This document shows, one piece after another, positions 43,874-52,146 of a DNA stretch of 64,000 nt. Under the pieces are notes generated by a model that saw only the letters and a list, made by a program, of their open reading frames with translations, did no database searches and was not told where the DNA came from. Position numbers and translations under genes: made by a program. Within the stretch, counting starts at the first letter, position 1. Every line of letters starts with the position of its first letter. Source of the DNA: Arsenicibacter rosenii (GTDB lineage: Bacteria; Bacteroidota; Bacteroidia; Cytophagales; Spirosomataceae); contig NZ_MORL01000001.1 in the NCBI RefSeq assembly GCF_001870735.1, forward strand, positions 747,222 to 811,221, read 5' to 3'.

Positions 43874-44521
43874 TTAATCAATACAATGCAATTCCATAGC
43901 GGTTTTGATCAGTAACGCCGTATTGGGCACCCCGAATTTCATCAGCAGACTGCTGCGGTGAAACTCAACGGCTTTTACACTGACAAACAACTGGTTCGCC
44001 ATCTGTTGTGTAGTCAGGCCCTGCGAAATCAGGTTCAGCACTTCCGACTCGCGGGGCGTCAGGTTAGGCCTGGCTCCCAGCCCCGACGACGTTCTCCGGT
44101 TTTTCGGCGAATCGTCCAGCAGGATCTGCATGATCGTCTCGTTGAAATACTGCTTCTCATGGTACACCGTCTGAATAGCCTGCAGCAGTTCTGTCTTGGT
44201 TGTATTCTTGAGTAAATACCCTTTTGCTCCTTTTTTCACGACCCGCTTAATCAGACTCGCATCATCGTGCATCGTCAGCGCAATCACTTTGGTGACCGGA
44301 TACGTCCGCGTAATGAACTCACACAGGCCAAGACCGTCTTCGATCTGCGGAAAGGAAATATCCAGCAATACCACATCGATACCGGTCTGTGCCAACCGCT
44401 CCGTAACCGACTGCACCGTGTAACAACGCTCCGCTACCTGTATCTCTGCTGAACCTGATATCAGTGATTCGATTCCCTCCACAAACACGTTGTGATCATC
44501 CGCAATTAACACCCGAATCAT
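43874..44521 (-). CDS. NarL/FixJ-type response regulator
   Basis: The 215-residue product has a receiver domain with acidic pocket Asp8/Asp9 and phospho-acceptor Asp54 (VVLLDISFPQ), a conserved Lys near residue 107 (KGAKGYLLKNT), and a C-terminal LuxR helix-turn-helix (LTPRESEVLNLISQGLT, TQQMANQLFVSVKAVEFHRS). It is the cognate regulator of the adjacent TPR kinase and should activate the downstream Sus operon. A -7 box TAATTTTG lies 28 bp upstream of its start. Confidence 0.95.
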   Translation of the reverse strand: MIRVLIADDHNVFVEGIESLISGSAEIQVAERCYTVQSVTERLAQTGIDVVLLDISFPQIEDGLGLCEFITRTYPVTKVIALTMHDDASLIKRVVKKGAKGYLLKNTTKTELLQAIQTVYHEKQYFNETIMQILLDDSPKNRRTSSGLGARPNLTPRESEVLNLISQGLTTQQMANQLFVSVKAVEFHRSSLLMKFGVPNTALLIKTAMELHCID

Positions 44522-44548
44522 ACTTCAGCTAAATTGAATATTGTGTAG

Positions 44549-44556
44549 CAAAATTA
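44549..44556 (-). promoter_or_regulatory. Bacteroidota -7 box (TAATTTTG) for the NarL-type regulator
   Basis: On the minus strand TAATTTTG matches TAnnTTTG, 28 bp before the regulator start. No clear -33 box seen. Confidence 0.45.
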
Positions 44557-44655
44557 GGACTATTTATATCGTCCGGAGAATAGTGAAAACCCCACGAACT
44601 GCAAATTTAGGGTTTACCCTATATATGGCCTAATTGATGCGATTAGTATACAAAC

Positions 44656-44680
44656 GTAGAGCCGCAACATCTTGCGGCTC
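44656..44680. repeat. Palindromic repeat related to 19468-19587, inverted
   Basis: GTAGAGCCGCAA, loop CATC, TTGCGGCTC. Arms GAGCCGCAA / TTGCGGCTC (44659-44667 and 44672-44680) equal GAGACGCAA / TTGCGTCTC except for one paired A-T to C-G change. The flanking GTA marks the opposite orientation. Confidence 0.7.
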
Positions 44681-44703
44681 AGTATCCGGAGGCAGGCATA
44701 ATC

Positions 44704-44990
44704 AAAAAGGGCGACCCGGATACAAAAAAAGGCGACCACCGATGAAATAAAAAAAGGGCGACCACCGATGAAATAAAAAAGGGCGACCACCGATGAAATA
44801 AAAAAGGGCGACCACCGATGAAATAAAAAAGGGCGACCACCGATGAAATAAAAAAGGGCGACCACCGATGAAATAAAAAAGGGCGACCACCGATGAAATA
44901 AAAAAGGGCGACCACCGATGAAATAAAAAAGGGCGACCACCGATGAAATAAAAAAGGGCGACCACCGATGAAATAAAAAAGGGCGACCAC
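44704..44990. repeat. Tandem array of a 25-bp unit (about 10 copies)
   Basis: The unit ACCACCGATGAAAT, six A, GGGCG repeats at 44735, 44761, 44786, 44811, 44836, 44861, 44886, 44911, 44936 and 44961 (exact 25-bp period after the first). There are no variable spacers, so it is not a CRISPR array. Open frames across it (for example FFISSVVALFYFIGGRPF on the minus strand) are artefacts of the repeat. The unit's GGGCGACCAC is the same as the start of the adjoining palindrome. Confidence 0.9.
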
Positions 44991-45041
44991 GTGGGGTCGC
45001 CCGTACAGATAATATGTAGGGGCGACCCCACGTGGTCGCCC
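44981..45041. repeat. 22-bp perfect inverted repeat beside the tandem array
   Basis: GGGCGACCACGTGGGGTCGCCC (in two halves, 44981-44990 and 44991-45002) is exactly complementary to 45020-45041, with a 17-nt loop. The stretch CCCAAATGCACGCA follows twice. This has the style of the dispersed GGGCGACC palindromes seen in many bacterial genomes. Confidence 0.85.
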
Positions 45042-45078
45042 AAATGCACGCATCACCCAAATGCACGCAGCGCCCAAA

Positions 45079-48000
45079 TCACATAACCGCCCGTTTCTTT
45101 TTCCGTTCCACCCAGAAATACAGCGGAGGCAGCAGAATCGGAGTAAAGACGAGGGTAGACAACAAGCCCCCGATGATTACGGTTGCCAGCGGCCGCTGTA
45201 CATCGGAGCCGATGCCTGACGAAATGGCGGCGGGGACCAGCCCGATAATGGCAACAATGAGCATCATCAGGATCGGCCGCAGCTGCGAAGCGGCCGCCCC
45301 GGCTACCGACCTGGCCAGCGGTTCGTCGGGCAGCAGTTCCCGCCGTCGCTGGATAGCCGCCACCAGCAGGACACCGGCCATCACCGACAGCCCGAACAGG
45401 GATACGAAACCGACCCCTGCCGACACGTTGAAGTTATAGCCGCGCAACAGCAGTGCTGTCGTGCCACCTGCCCCGCCGAACAAGACGCAGGCCACCGCCA
45501 TAAGCGCCGAGCCCATTTGCCGGAACAACATAAACAAGACGCCAAGCACAATGAAAAACGTCAGCGGAATGGCAATGCCGAGCTGTTTGCCCGCCCGCTC
45601 CAGGTTTTCGAACTGACCGCCGTATGTGACCGCATAACTGTGTGGCAGTTTAATGGCTTTTGAGACTTTCCGCCGCACCTCCTGCACAAAACTGCCCTGA
45701 TCACGGCCGCGGATGTTGGTCCGGACAGTAACGAGCCGTTTGCCGTCGAGGCGGTAGATGTTGGTTTGTCCGTCGACCAGACCTACGCTGGCCAGCTGGC
45801 TCATGGGAATCAGGGCACCGGTCGGGGCCGGCACCTGCAGGGTTTTGATCACATCCAGGTTATTCCGGTTTTCAGGAAAAAACCGCACCACAATATCGTA
45901 GCGCTTGGGGCCATCGTAGAGCGTACTGATGGTTTTACCACCGATAGCCGCCTCAATCATGGTCTGAATCGCCGCTACATTAATTCCGTAGCGGGCAGCC
46001 TGCTGGCGGTTAATCCGGATACTGATCTGGGCCTGTGGTCCCTCCTGCTCAATACCCGACTCAGACGCCCCGTCGACCGTACGGACAATTTTCAGTATAT
46101 CATCGGCATGTTTACGCAGCACCGTCAGGTCATTGCCGGTGATGTTGATGGCCAGATCGGAGGCCGAACCGGTCACGATTTCGGTAACCTGGTCGATAAT
46201 CGGCTGACCGAACGACAGGCTGATGCCCGGCAATTGCTGCTCCAGTTCACGCTTAATCGTCAGCAGCAGGGTTTGTTTGGTGGTATCATGTACCCAGCCG
46301 TCGTAGGGTTTTAGCACCATCAGGATTTCGGTCCGGTTGCTCGGGAACGGGTCGGTCCCATCATCGTTACGGCCCGACTGGGTAATGATGCTTTCAATCT
46401 GCGGATGGTGGGTCGCCGTCCGGCGGATTACCGGCGCAATGGTCTGGTTGGTCCGGATGTTGGTTCCCGACGGCATAAACGACCGCATGAAGATCGACCC
46501 TTCGTCGAGGGTCGGCAAAAACTCCGTCCCTATTTTTACGGCAAAACTCAGTACGAACAGTACCCCTGCCATCCCGGCTATCACCACGATACGGGGTTGC
46601 CGGAATGTCTGGAGGAGCAATCGCTCATAGGCAAATTCAAGCCGGCTGAACACCGTTTTACCGTGTTTTCTCGTCTTCGGCTGCTCCACAAACCGACGGA
46701 ATACCAGACTCATCAGGACCGGAATCAGGGTCAGGGCAAACAACATGGAGCCAATAACGGCAAAGGCCAGGGTCAGCGCCATCGGCGAAAACAGTTTCCC
46801 TTCAACCCGCTGCATGGTCAGGATCGGGCCATAGGCCAGAATGATGATCAGGACCGCAAAAAAGATCTCGCGGCTGACTTCTTTGGCGGCCCGGCCGGTC
46901 AGGCTGACAATGCTTTCGGATCGCTGGTGGGCGGCGCTCTCCCGGTAGGCGTGCATCAGGTGGGCGGCCATAACACAGGCCCCGTCAACGATAATTCCGA
47001 AATCGATGGCCCCCAGCGACAGCAGGTTGGCCGGAATCCCCGTCAGCTTCATCAGCATAAAGGCAAACAGGAGCGCAAACGGAATCGTTACGGCCACCAC
47101 GAGTGCCGACCGCACATCGCCCAGGAACAGGATCAGGATGATCACCACCACCGAAATTCCTTCCAGCAACGTGTGCGATACCGTATCGAGCGTATAGTTG
47201 ACCAGCGACGACCGGTCGTAAATCACCTTGATATGAACCCCTTTCGGCAGTTCATTTTCTTCGAGGTCGTTCATGCGCTGCTTTACCGCTTTCAGGACCT
47301 CCGTCGGGTTCTGGCCCCGCCGGAGCGACACAATGCCTTCGACGCCCGAGTTTACGTCGATCCCACCGGCAGGAATGGTGTAGCCCAGAATCCCCTGCGG
47401 CTGCGGCGGGGCGAGTTCCACACTGGCCACATCGCGGACATAGACCGGTACGCCGTTGATGTTGGTCAGGACGATATTGCCGATGTCGGTCGCGTTCTGA
47501 ATGGCCCCAAGCCCACGGACGGCAAAGCCCTGATCACCCCGCTCCACAACGTTCCCGCCCGTATTCTGGTTGTTGACCTGTACCGCCTGAATCACCTGTT
47601 CCAGGGTCAGGTTATATTTCCGGAGCCGTTCGGGGGCGGTCAGCACATGAAACTGCTTTACCGGCCCGCCAAACGTTACGACATCGGCCACGCCGGGCAC
47701 CTGCGTAATTGCCGGCCGGATAACCCAGTCCTGCAGATCGCGGAGATCCATGGGCGTAAACGTTTCAGGAGCTTCTACCACGTAGCGGTAAATTTCGCCC
47801 ACGGCCGTGGTGAGCGGCCCGAGCTCAGGCGTTACCCCTTCCGGCAGTTCGGCGGCCGACAGCCGTTCCATTACCTGCTGGCGGGCAAAATAATCGTCGG
47901 TGCCGTCTTCAAAATTCAGCTGCACCACGGCCAGCCCGAAAATGGTCCGGGAGCGGCGCGCAATTACTCCCGGCGTATTGTTGAGCGCCCTTTCGAGGGG

Positions 48001-48201
48001 GATTGTCACCTGCTGCTCGACCTCCTCGGCGGCCCGCCCTTCGTACTGGGCAATGACAATAACGTTGGTATCGGCAATATCGGGATAGGCTTCGATTTTG
48101 AGGTAGGTAAAGCTTACCAGCCCGGCGGCCATCAGAAGAAACGCGGTAATAACGACGGTGATGCGGTTATCAAGCGCCCATGAAATTAAGGATTGAATCA
48201 T
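45079..48201 (-). CDS. Heavy-metal efflux RND pump (CzcA/CusA family)
   Basis: The 1040-residue product is a full-length HME-type RND transporter: N-terminal helix, porter domains (IKIEAYPDIADTNV-like start, LFMPSGTN equivalent as SFMPSGTNIRTNQ), twelve transmembrane helices and a final helix 12 region (GLSVMAGVLLVAAIQRRREL). In helix 4 it has GAIDFGIIVDGACVMAAHLM (396-415): the two Asp of the proton/metal relay (Asp400, Asp406) are present, but the Glu of the CzcA DFGxxxDGAxxxxE motif is Ala413. It is the last gene of a tolC-adaptor-pump operon, 11 bp after the adaptor, and next to a CusRS-like regulator pair, so metal export (Cu, Ag, Zn, Co or Ni) is expected. Confidence 0.92.
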   Translation of the reverse strand: MIQSLISWALDNRITVVITAFLLMAAGLVSFTYLKIEAYPDIADTNVIVIAQYEGRAAEEVEQQVTIPLERALNNTPGVIARRSRTIFGLAVVQLNFEDGTDDYFARQQVMERLSAAELPEGVTPELGPLTTAVGEIYRYVVEAPETFTPMDLRDLQDWVIRPAITQVPGVADVVTFGGPVKQFHVLTAPERLRKYNLTLEQVIQAVQVNNQNTGGNVVERGDQGFAVRGLGAIQNATDIGNIVLTNINGVPVYVRDVASVELAPPQPQGILGYTIPAGGIDVNSGVEGIVSLRRGQNPTEVLKAVKQRMNDLEENELPKGVHIKVIYDRSSLVNYTLDTVSHTLLEGISVVVIILILFLGDVRSALVVAVTIPFALLFAFMLMKLTGIPANLLSLGAIDFGIIVDGACVMAAHLMHAYRESAAHQRSESIVSLTGRAAKEVSREIFFAVLIIILAYGPILTMQRVEGKLFSPMALTLAFAVIGSMLFALTLIPVLMSLVFRRFVEQPKTRKHGKTVFSRLEFAYERLLLQTFRQPRIVVIAGMAGVLFVLSFAVKIGTEFLPTLDEGSIFMRSFMPSGTNIRTNQTIAPVIRRTATHHPQIESIITQSGRNDDGTDPFPSNRTEILMVLKPYDGWVHDTTKQTLLLTIKRELEQQLPGISLSFGQPIIDQVTEIVTGSASDLAINITGNDLTVLRKHADDILKIVRTVDGASESGIEQEGPQAQISIRINRQQAARYGINVAAIQTMIEAAIGGKTISTLYDGPKRYDIVVRFFPENRNNLDVIKTLQVPAPTGALIPMSQLASVGLVDGQTNIYRLDGKRLVTVRTNIRGRDQGSFVQEVRRKVSKAIKLPHSYAVTYGGQFENLERAGKQLGIAIPLTFFIVLGVLFMLFRQMGSALMAVACVLFGGAGGTTALLLRGYNFNVSAGVGFVSLFGLSVMAGVLLVAAIQRRRELLPDEPLARSVAGAAASQLRPILMMLIVAIIGLVPAAISSGIGSDVQRPLATVIIGGLLSTLVFTPILLPPLYFWVERKKKRAVM

Positions 48202-48212
48202 TGCGGAACGGC

Positions 48213-49217
48213 TTAATAACCAAAACTGAGACCTTTGAGCTGAATGGTACCCTTCGTCACGACCCGGTCACCGGGGCGAAGCCCATTATAGACCACAATC
48301 CGTTCGCCGATCTGCGGCCCGATCAGCACCGGACGGCGGCTGAAGCGGTTACCATCCGTCAGAAAGACATACTCTTTGCCCTGCACCGTCACCAGCGACG
48401 ATTGGGGTATGGTCAGCGTTTCACCTTCGGAGAGGCCAAACGAAACGGTAGCAAACATGCCCGGCCGGTAACGTCCCTGGCTGTTATTCAACCGGATGCG
48501 GAGCTTGATCGTCCGCGTCACGTTATCGACCACATCGCCGAACGACTCAATCTGACCGGTAATGGTTTCGTCGGGATAGGCCGTAAACTGAATGGTACAC
48601 TGGCTCCCGACCCGCATTTTGTTTACCTGGCTTTCCGGCACATCGCAGACCAGCCATGACTGGCCGGGCCGGGCCTGCTGCAGGCTACCCGGGTTAAAAC
48701 CGGCGATCTGGAGCTGCGTTTCGTGTTCGGCCAGCAACGACCGTTCATTGGCCAGATCGGTCTGTGCCATCGCCAGTTCGGTTTTCGCCTCCAGCACATC
48801 GCGGCCCGTAGCGGCGCCATGCTGCGCCAGATCCTGCGCACGCGCCAGTTCGGTCTCTTTCTGCTTGATGTTTACCCCCTGAATCTGCCGGATATTGGCC
48901 AGGTGCTGCTGCAGCTGGCTGTAATCGGCGGTCAGATCCGGATTGTCGAACAGCACCAGCGGCCGCGACGCCCCCGGCGACGAAACCACCGACGCAACGA
49001 CGTGTGCTGGGGCCTGATAAGTCGTTGAAATGGCCTTCCGGCCAATGATTTCACTCTGGTAGTAGGTTAGCTGCGGCGCGTTGGCGGGATACAGAATAGA
49101 CTCCCCACCCTGCTCAACCGTCGGGCGGATGACGGGATTAGCGGTCGTTTTTACCGGCGTTTCCTGATGCTGACAACCGGCCGCAAACAGGCTGATACAC
49201 ACTATATACTGTTTCAT
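48213..49217 (-). CDS. RND efflux periplasmic adaptor (CusB/CzcB type)
   Basis: The 334-residue product is a short membrane-fusion protein with a lipoprotein signal (VCISLFAAGCQ, Cys15). A barrel-sandwich/hairpin follows: VASVVSSPGASRPLVLF, then a coiled coil around residues 115-165 (LANIRQIQGVNIKQKETELARAQD). A beta-barrel (AYPDETITGQIESFGDVVDN) and a membrane-proximal end (PGDRVVTKGTIQLKG) close it. It bridges the pump and the TolC-like channel. The ATG overlaps the TolC-like stop (4 bp), and it precedes the pump by 11 bp. Confidence 0.92.
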   Translation of the reverse strand: MKQYIVCISLFAAGCQHQETPVKTTANPVIRPTVEQGGESILYPANAPQLTYYQSEIIGRKAISTTYQAPAHVVASVVSSPGASRPLVLFDNPDLTADYSQLQQHLANIRQIQGVNIKQKETELARAQDLAQHGAATGRDVLEAKTELAMAQTDLANERSLLAEHETQLQIAGFNPGSLQQARPGQSWLVCDVPESQVNKMRVGSQCTIQFTAYPDETITGQIESFGDVVDNVTRTIKLRIRLNNSQGRYRPGMFATVSFGLSEGETLTIPQSSLVTVQGKEYVFLTDGNRFSRRPVLIGPQIGERIVVYNGLRPGDRVVTKGTIQLKGLSFGY

Positions 49218-50530
49218 GGATTGGCAATACGCTGAATCTGTCCTGTAACAAATAATAAATCGATAAAAGCCTGTCGGTAAGCCACTTCCGTTGCCAGATA
49301 CTCTTCCTCAATGGAGAGCATGGCCCGCTGGGCTTCCAGAAAATCGACGATGGCAGTTCCGCCCCTGAAATAGGCATAGCGGACACTGGCCAGCACCGCT
49401 GCTCCCTGCTGACGGATAGCCGCATAACGGGTCAGGTTATCCCGCTGTGTCGTATAGTTGCGTAACGCCACCTGCCCCTCAGTCAGCGCCTGCCGCCGCG
49501 TATAACCGGCCACCTGCCGCGACTGATCTTCGGCGATTCGCGCCTTCCGTATTTCGCCCTGGTTTTTGTTGAAGAACGGCAGCGCCATCGTGCCGTAAAA
49601 ACCCAGGTAGGGAACCCCGTTCTGGGGGTTGTAAATCGCTCCCAGTTCGGGACGCGGTATCCGTAGTGCCTGTTGCAGATCGGCATTGCGTTGGGCAACC
49701 GTGATGGCCTGCCCGGCGGCCCGCACATCAGCCCGGTCCTGCGCCAGCCCGCTTACGTCCTTATCGGTCAGCCAGTCGGCAGGCCTGAAAAAAAGGCTGT
49801 CCATCCGGTCAACTTCGAGGCTATCTGTTGTCTGGAGCAGATACCGGAGGCGGGTGAGCTGGTTCTGGTACGCCTGCCTTGCCGTCCGGCCACGCAGCCG
49901 GTACTGATCGGCCAGTAGCTGCGTTCGCGAACGGTCTGTCTGCGTAATGACCTGATTCCGTAGCCGGACATCGCTGATCTGCACGAGCGTATCCAGGTTA
50001 TGCTGCAGGCGTTCGGTATAGACAACGGTCTGGTAGGCACTCCAGGCATCGAGCCAGGTCTGTGCTGCCGACCGGAGCAGGTTGCGTTCGGTTTCGGCGT
50101 AATTAAGGCGGTTCAGTTCCACCGTTTCTTCGGCCAGGGCAACGCTTTTCTGCCGCTGCCCCGCCACATTTACCGGCGTGGTCAGCTGCCACCAGATCTG
50201 GCGGTTTTTGCGGTTTATGGCATTGGTCCCTTCCGGAAAATGCGAAGGCTGCATCAATTGCAGCGACTGGTTATTGAGCGATGGATTGGGGCGCAGACCC
50301 GCCGTCAAGACATCGGCTTTGGCCAGGTCCTGATTCAGTCGTTCGGCCCGTAGTTCGGGGCTCTTCTCCTGCACCTGCCGGATAACCTCCCTGAGCGTGA
50401 GCTGCCGGACAGCCTGAGCCGACAGCGTCTGAGCCGAACACAGAACGGCAGCTACTCCTACCCACAGCCGTATACCGGTCCGGTACATCAGGTCCGGTTG
50501 CGGCCTCATTGGTTTGTTGCAGGTCTTCAT
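49214..50530 (-). CDS. TolC-family outer-membrane channel of the metal efflux system
   Basis: The 438-residue product has a signal peptide (GVAAVLCSAQTLSAQ) and the two-fold repeated outer-membrane-efflux domain (LTLREVIRQVQEKSPELRAE at the start; TRRQALTEGQVALRNYTTQRDNLTRY in the second half). The usual end FLEAQRAMLSIEEEYLATEVAYRQA is present. It forms the exit duct for the adaptor and pump encoded downstream. It is the first gene of the operon, 251 bp after the sensor kinase, with direct repeats in the gap. Confidence 0.92.
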   Translation of the reverse strand: MKTCNKPMRPQPDLMYRTGIRLWVGVAAVLCSAQTLSAQAVRQLTLREVIRQVQEKSPELRAERLNQDLAKADVLTAGLRPNPSLNNQSLQLMQPSHFPEGTNAINRKNRQIWWQLTTPVNVAGQRQKSVALAEETVELNRLNYAETERNLLRSAAQTWLDAWSAYQTVVYTERLQHNLDTLVQISDVRLRNQVITQTDRSRTQLLADQYRLRGRTARQAYQNQLTRLRYLLQTTDSLEVDRMDSLFFRPADWLTDKDVSGLAQDRADVRAAGQAITVAQRNADLQQALRIPRPELGAIYNPQNGVPYLGFYGTMALPFFNKNQGEIRKARIAEDQSRQVAGYTRRQALTEGQVALRNYTTQRDNLTRYAAIRQQGAAVLASVRYAYFRGGTAIVDFLEAQRAMLSIEEEYLATEVAYRQAFIDLLFVTGQIQRIANP

Positions 50531-50610
50531 GGGGCATACTGAATTTATAGGTGAATCAACGATGCCGGTCGATGAACTGCGGATACTGCCTGCTAACTAA
50601 TGTATTTGTT

Positions 50611-50643
50611 GGGAAACGATCAGAATGCCGGAAAACGATCAGA
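50611..50643. promoter_or_regulatory. Candidate operator: direct repeat GGAAAACGATCAGA
   Basis: GGGAAACGATCAGA (50611-50624) and GGAAAACGATCAGA (50630-50643) lie 81-113 bp upstream of the TolC-like start, with start-to-start spacing of 19 bp. OmpR-family regulators bind direct repeats, and such a regulator gene lies just upstream of the operon. A second weaker pair (CTGTTAGGA / CTGTTAGAA) lies near 50733-50772. Confidence 0.45.
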
Positions 50644-50781
50644 GTAACTTACTCATCAACAATAAATTAACCAAAATAGCACCACACAGCTCCGGCCGGC
50701 GACCGCAAAAGTACAGTGACACATGAAGCTCCCCTGTTAGGAAGCTCTTAAGGTTTTATTAGAATTCTGTTAGAAGAATCA

Positions 50782-52146
50782 TTATAACGGTAAGTGTATA
50801 CAAAATACGGTTATTTTGCCCGGTATGGAGCTGACGCTAATGCGTCCGTTGTGGAGCGTAACAATGCGGTGCGTCAAAGACAGGCCGATGCCGTGTCCTT
50901 CGGCCTGCCGCGCCTGGCTGCCCCGGTAAAAAGGCGTAAACAGATGGGGAATATCCCCGGGCTGAATCCCGATACCCTGATCCTCAAAATAAACGGCGCA
51001 ACCGTGTTCTGCCGGCATGATTTTCACCAGGCAATGGTGATCAGCCGAAAATTTACAGCTGTTCTCCATTACGTTGGCAAAGGCAACCCGCAGCAGGTAT
51101 TCGTTGCCCCGGACAAGGATGGGTTCACCGGTATCGGTTTTCGGATCAAAGGCAATATCTACCCGGTAGCCGGCCCGTTTCCGGATCACCTCATGGCTGG
51201 AGTCCAGCAGCACTTCGTCGATCCGGAGCGGCTTCATGGTGATGACAGAGGGGTCATAACTGGCCTTCGCCAGGTTCAGCAGCCCGTCTGTCAGGCGGCC
51301 CAGCCGCCGGGCGTCGTTCAGTACCCGCTGGATAATCTGCTCGTATTCTGCGGTTTGGCGCGGGCGGCGTTGTGCCAGGTCCAGTTCAGCAATAATACCG
51401 GCCAGCGGGGTACCGGTTTCATGGGCCACATTCGACACAAACTGCTGCTGAGCGGCAAAGGATTTTTCGAGCCGGTCGAGCATCAGATTAAACGTAATGG
51501 CCAGTTCGGCAATTTCATCGCGCCCATTCCCTTCCGGAACACGGTTATGCAGGCTCGTGGCCGTGATCTGCCCGACCTGACGGACCACATCGGCCATGGG
51601 TGCCAGCGCCTGTCTGGCAAAAAAACGGCCGGCTATCACCACTACCAGAATACTGATAATGAATGTTATAGCAATTGTATTCCGCAGATTAGCCAGCTTG
51701 GAAAGGCCATATTCGTCATAGGCCGCCGCCGTTACGATATACGTTTTTTCGCCGTGCTGATACAGGAACCCCACGACCTGACGGTTTTCCTGCTTAAACC
51801 GGAGCTTACCGTTCTGACAGATCTGCCGGAGCATCGCCGACGTTTCCTTTACAAAATCCTCTCTGATATCGTCGTGGTAGATCAGTTGGTTATGCTCATC
51901 ATACACGGCCATTTCTTCCTGGAAAAGCGTGTTGGGCTGATTCTGGTAGATCACTTTCAGAACGGAGGGCGAAATCTGGCCTTCCAGCAACAGACGGGCT
52001 TTGGTATAGGCCTGCTGCTCCAGCCGTTTTTCGTATTGCTCATCCCTGAAATCGGCATAGGCCAGATAAACCGTTATGGCAAAAAACAGGAGGATGGCCG
52101 TGATAATGGCCGTGAAGAGGATTGTTAGTCGGTTACGGATTTTCAT
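50782..52146 (-). CDS. Sensor histidine kinase of the metal efflux locus (CusS-like)
   Basis: The 454-residue product has two transmembrane helices (about 7-29 and 157-175) around a periplasmic domain, a HAMP domain (about 178-232), HisKA with His242, and HATPase_c (ANVMENSCKFSADHH, FEDQGIGIQPGD, GHGIGLSLTHRI). Its H-box reads HETGTPLAGI, where HELRTPL is usual, so Leu-Arg is replaced by Thr-Gly. His, Glu and Pro are kept. It is coupled to the response regulator by a 4-bp overlap. It probably senses periplasmic metal ions. Confidence 0.92.
   Translation of the reverse strand: MKIRNRLTILFTAIITAILLFFAITVYLAYADFRDEQYEKRLEQQAYTKARLLLEGQISPSVLKVIYQNQPNTLFQEEMAVYDEHNQLIYHDDIREDFVKETSAMLRQICQNGKLRFKQENRQVVGFLYQHGEKTYIVTAAAYDEYGLSKLANLRNTIAITFIISILVVVIAGRFFARQALAPMADVVRQVGQITATSLHNRVPEGNGRDEIAELAITFNLMLDRLEKSFAAQQQFVSNVAHETGTPLAGIIAELDLAQRRPRQTAEYEQIIQRVLNDARRLGRLTDGLLNLAKASYDPSVITMKPLRIDEVLLDSSHEVIRKRAGYRVDIAFDPKTDTGEPILVRGNEYLLRVAFANVMENSCKFSADHHCLVKIMPAEHGCAVYFEDQGIGIQPGDIPHLFTPFYRGSQARQAEGHGIGLSLTHRIVTLHNGRISVSSIPGKITVFCIHLPL

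Noticed and set aside
44704-44990. CRISPR array
   Set aside because: The repeats follow each other without unique spacers and no cas genes are near.
44614-45077. Three minus-strand frames of 115-150 codons made of FFISSVVALFYFIGGRPF-type repeats
   Set aside because: They are translations of the 25-bp tandem array, open in all three frames because the unit has no stop on that strand; not a gene.
46405-48183. 592-codon plus-strand frame
   Set aside because: Antisense to the RND pump; Arg/His/Gln-rich composition without domains.
50794-52128. 444-codon plus-strand frame
   Set aside because: Antisense to the sensor kinase, which has all kinase motifs.
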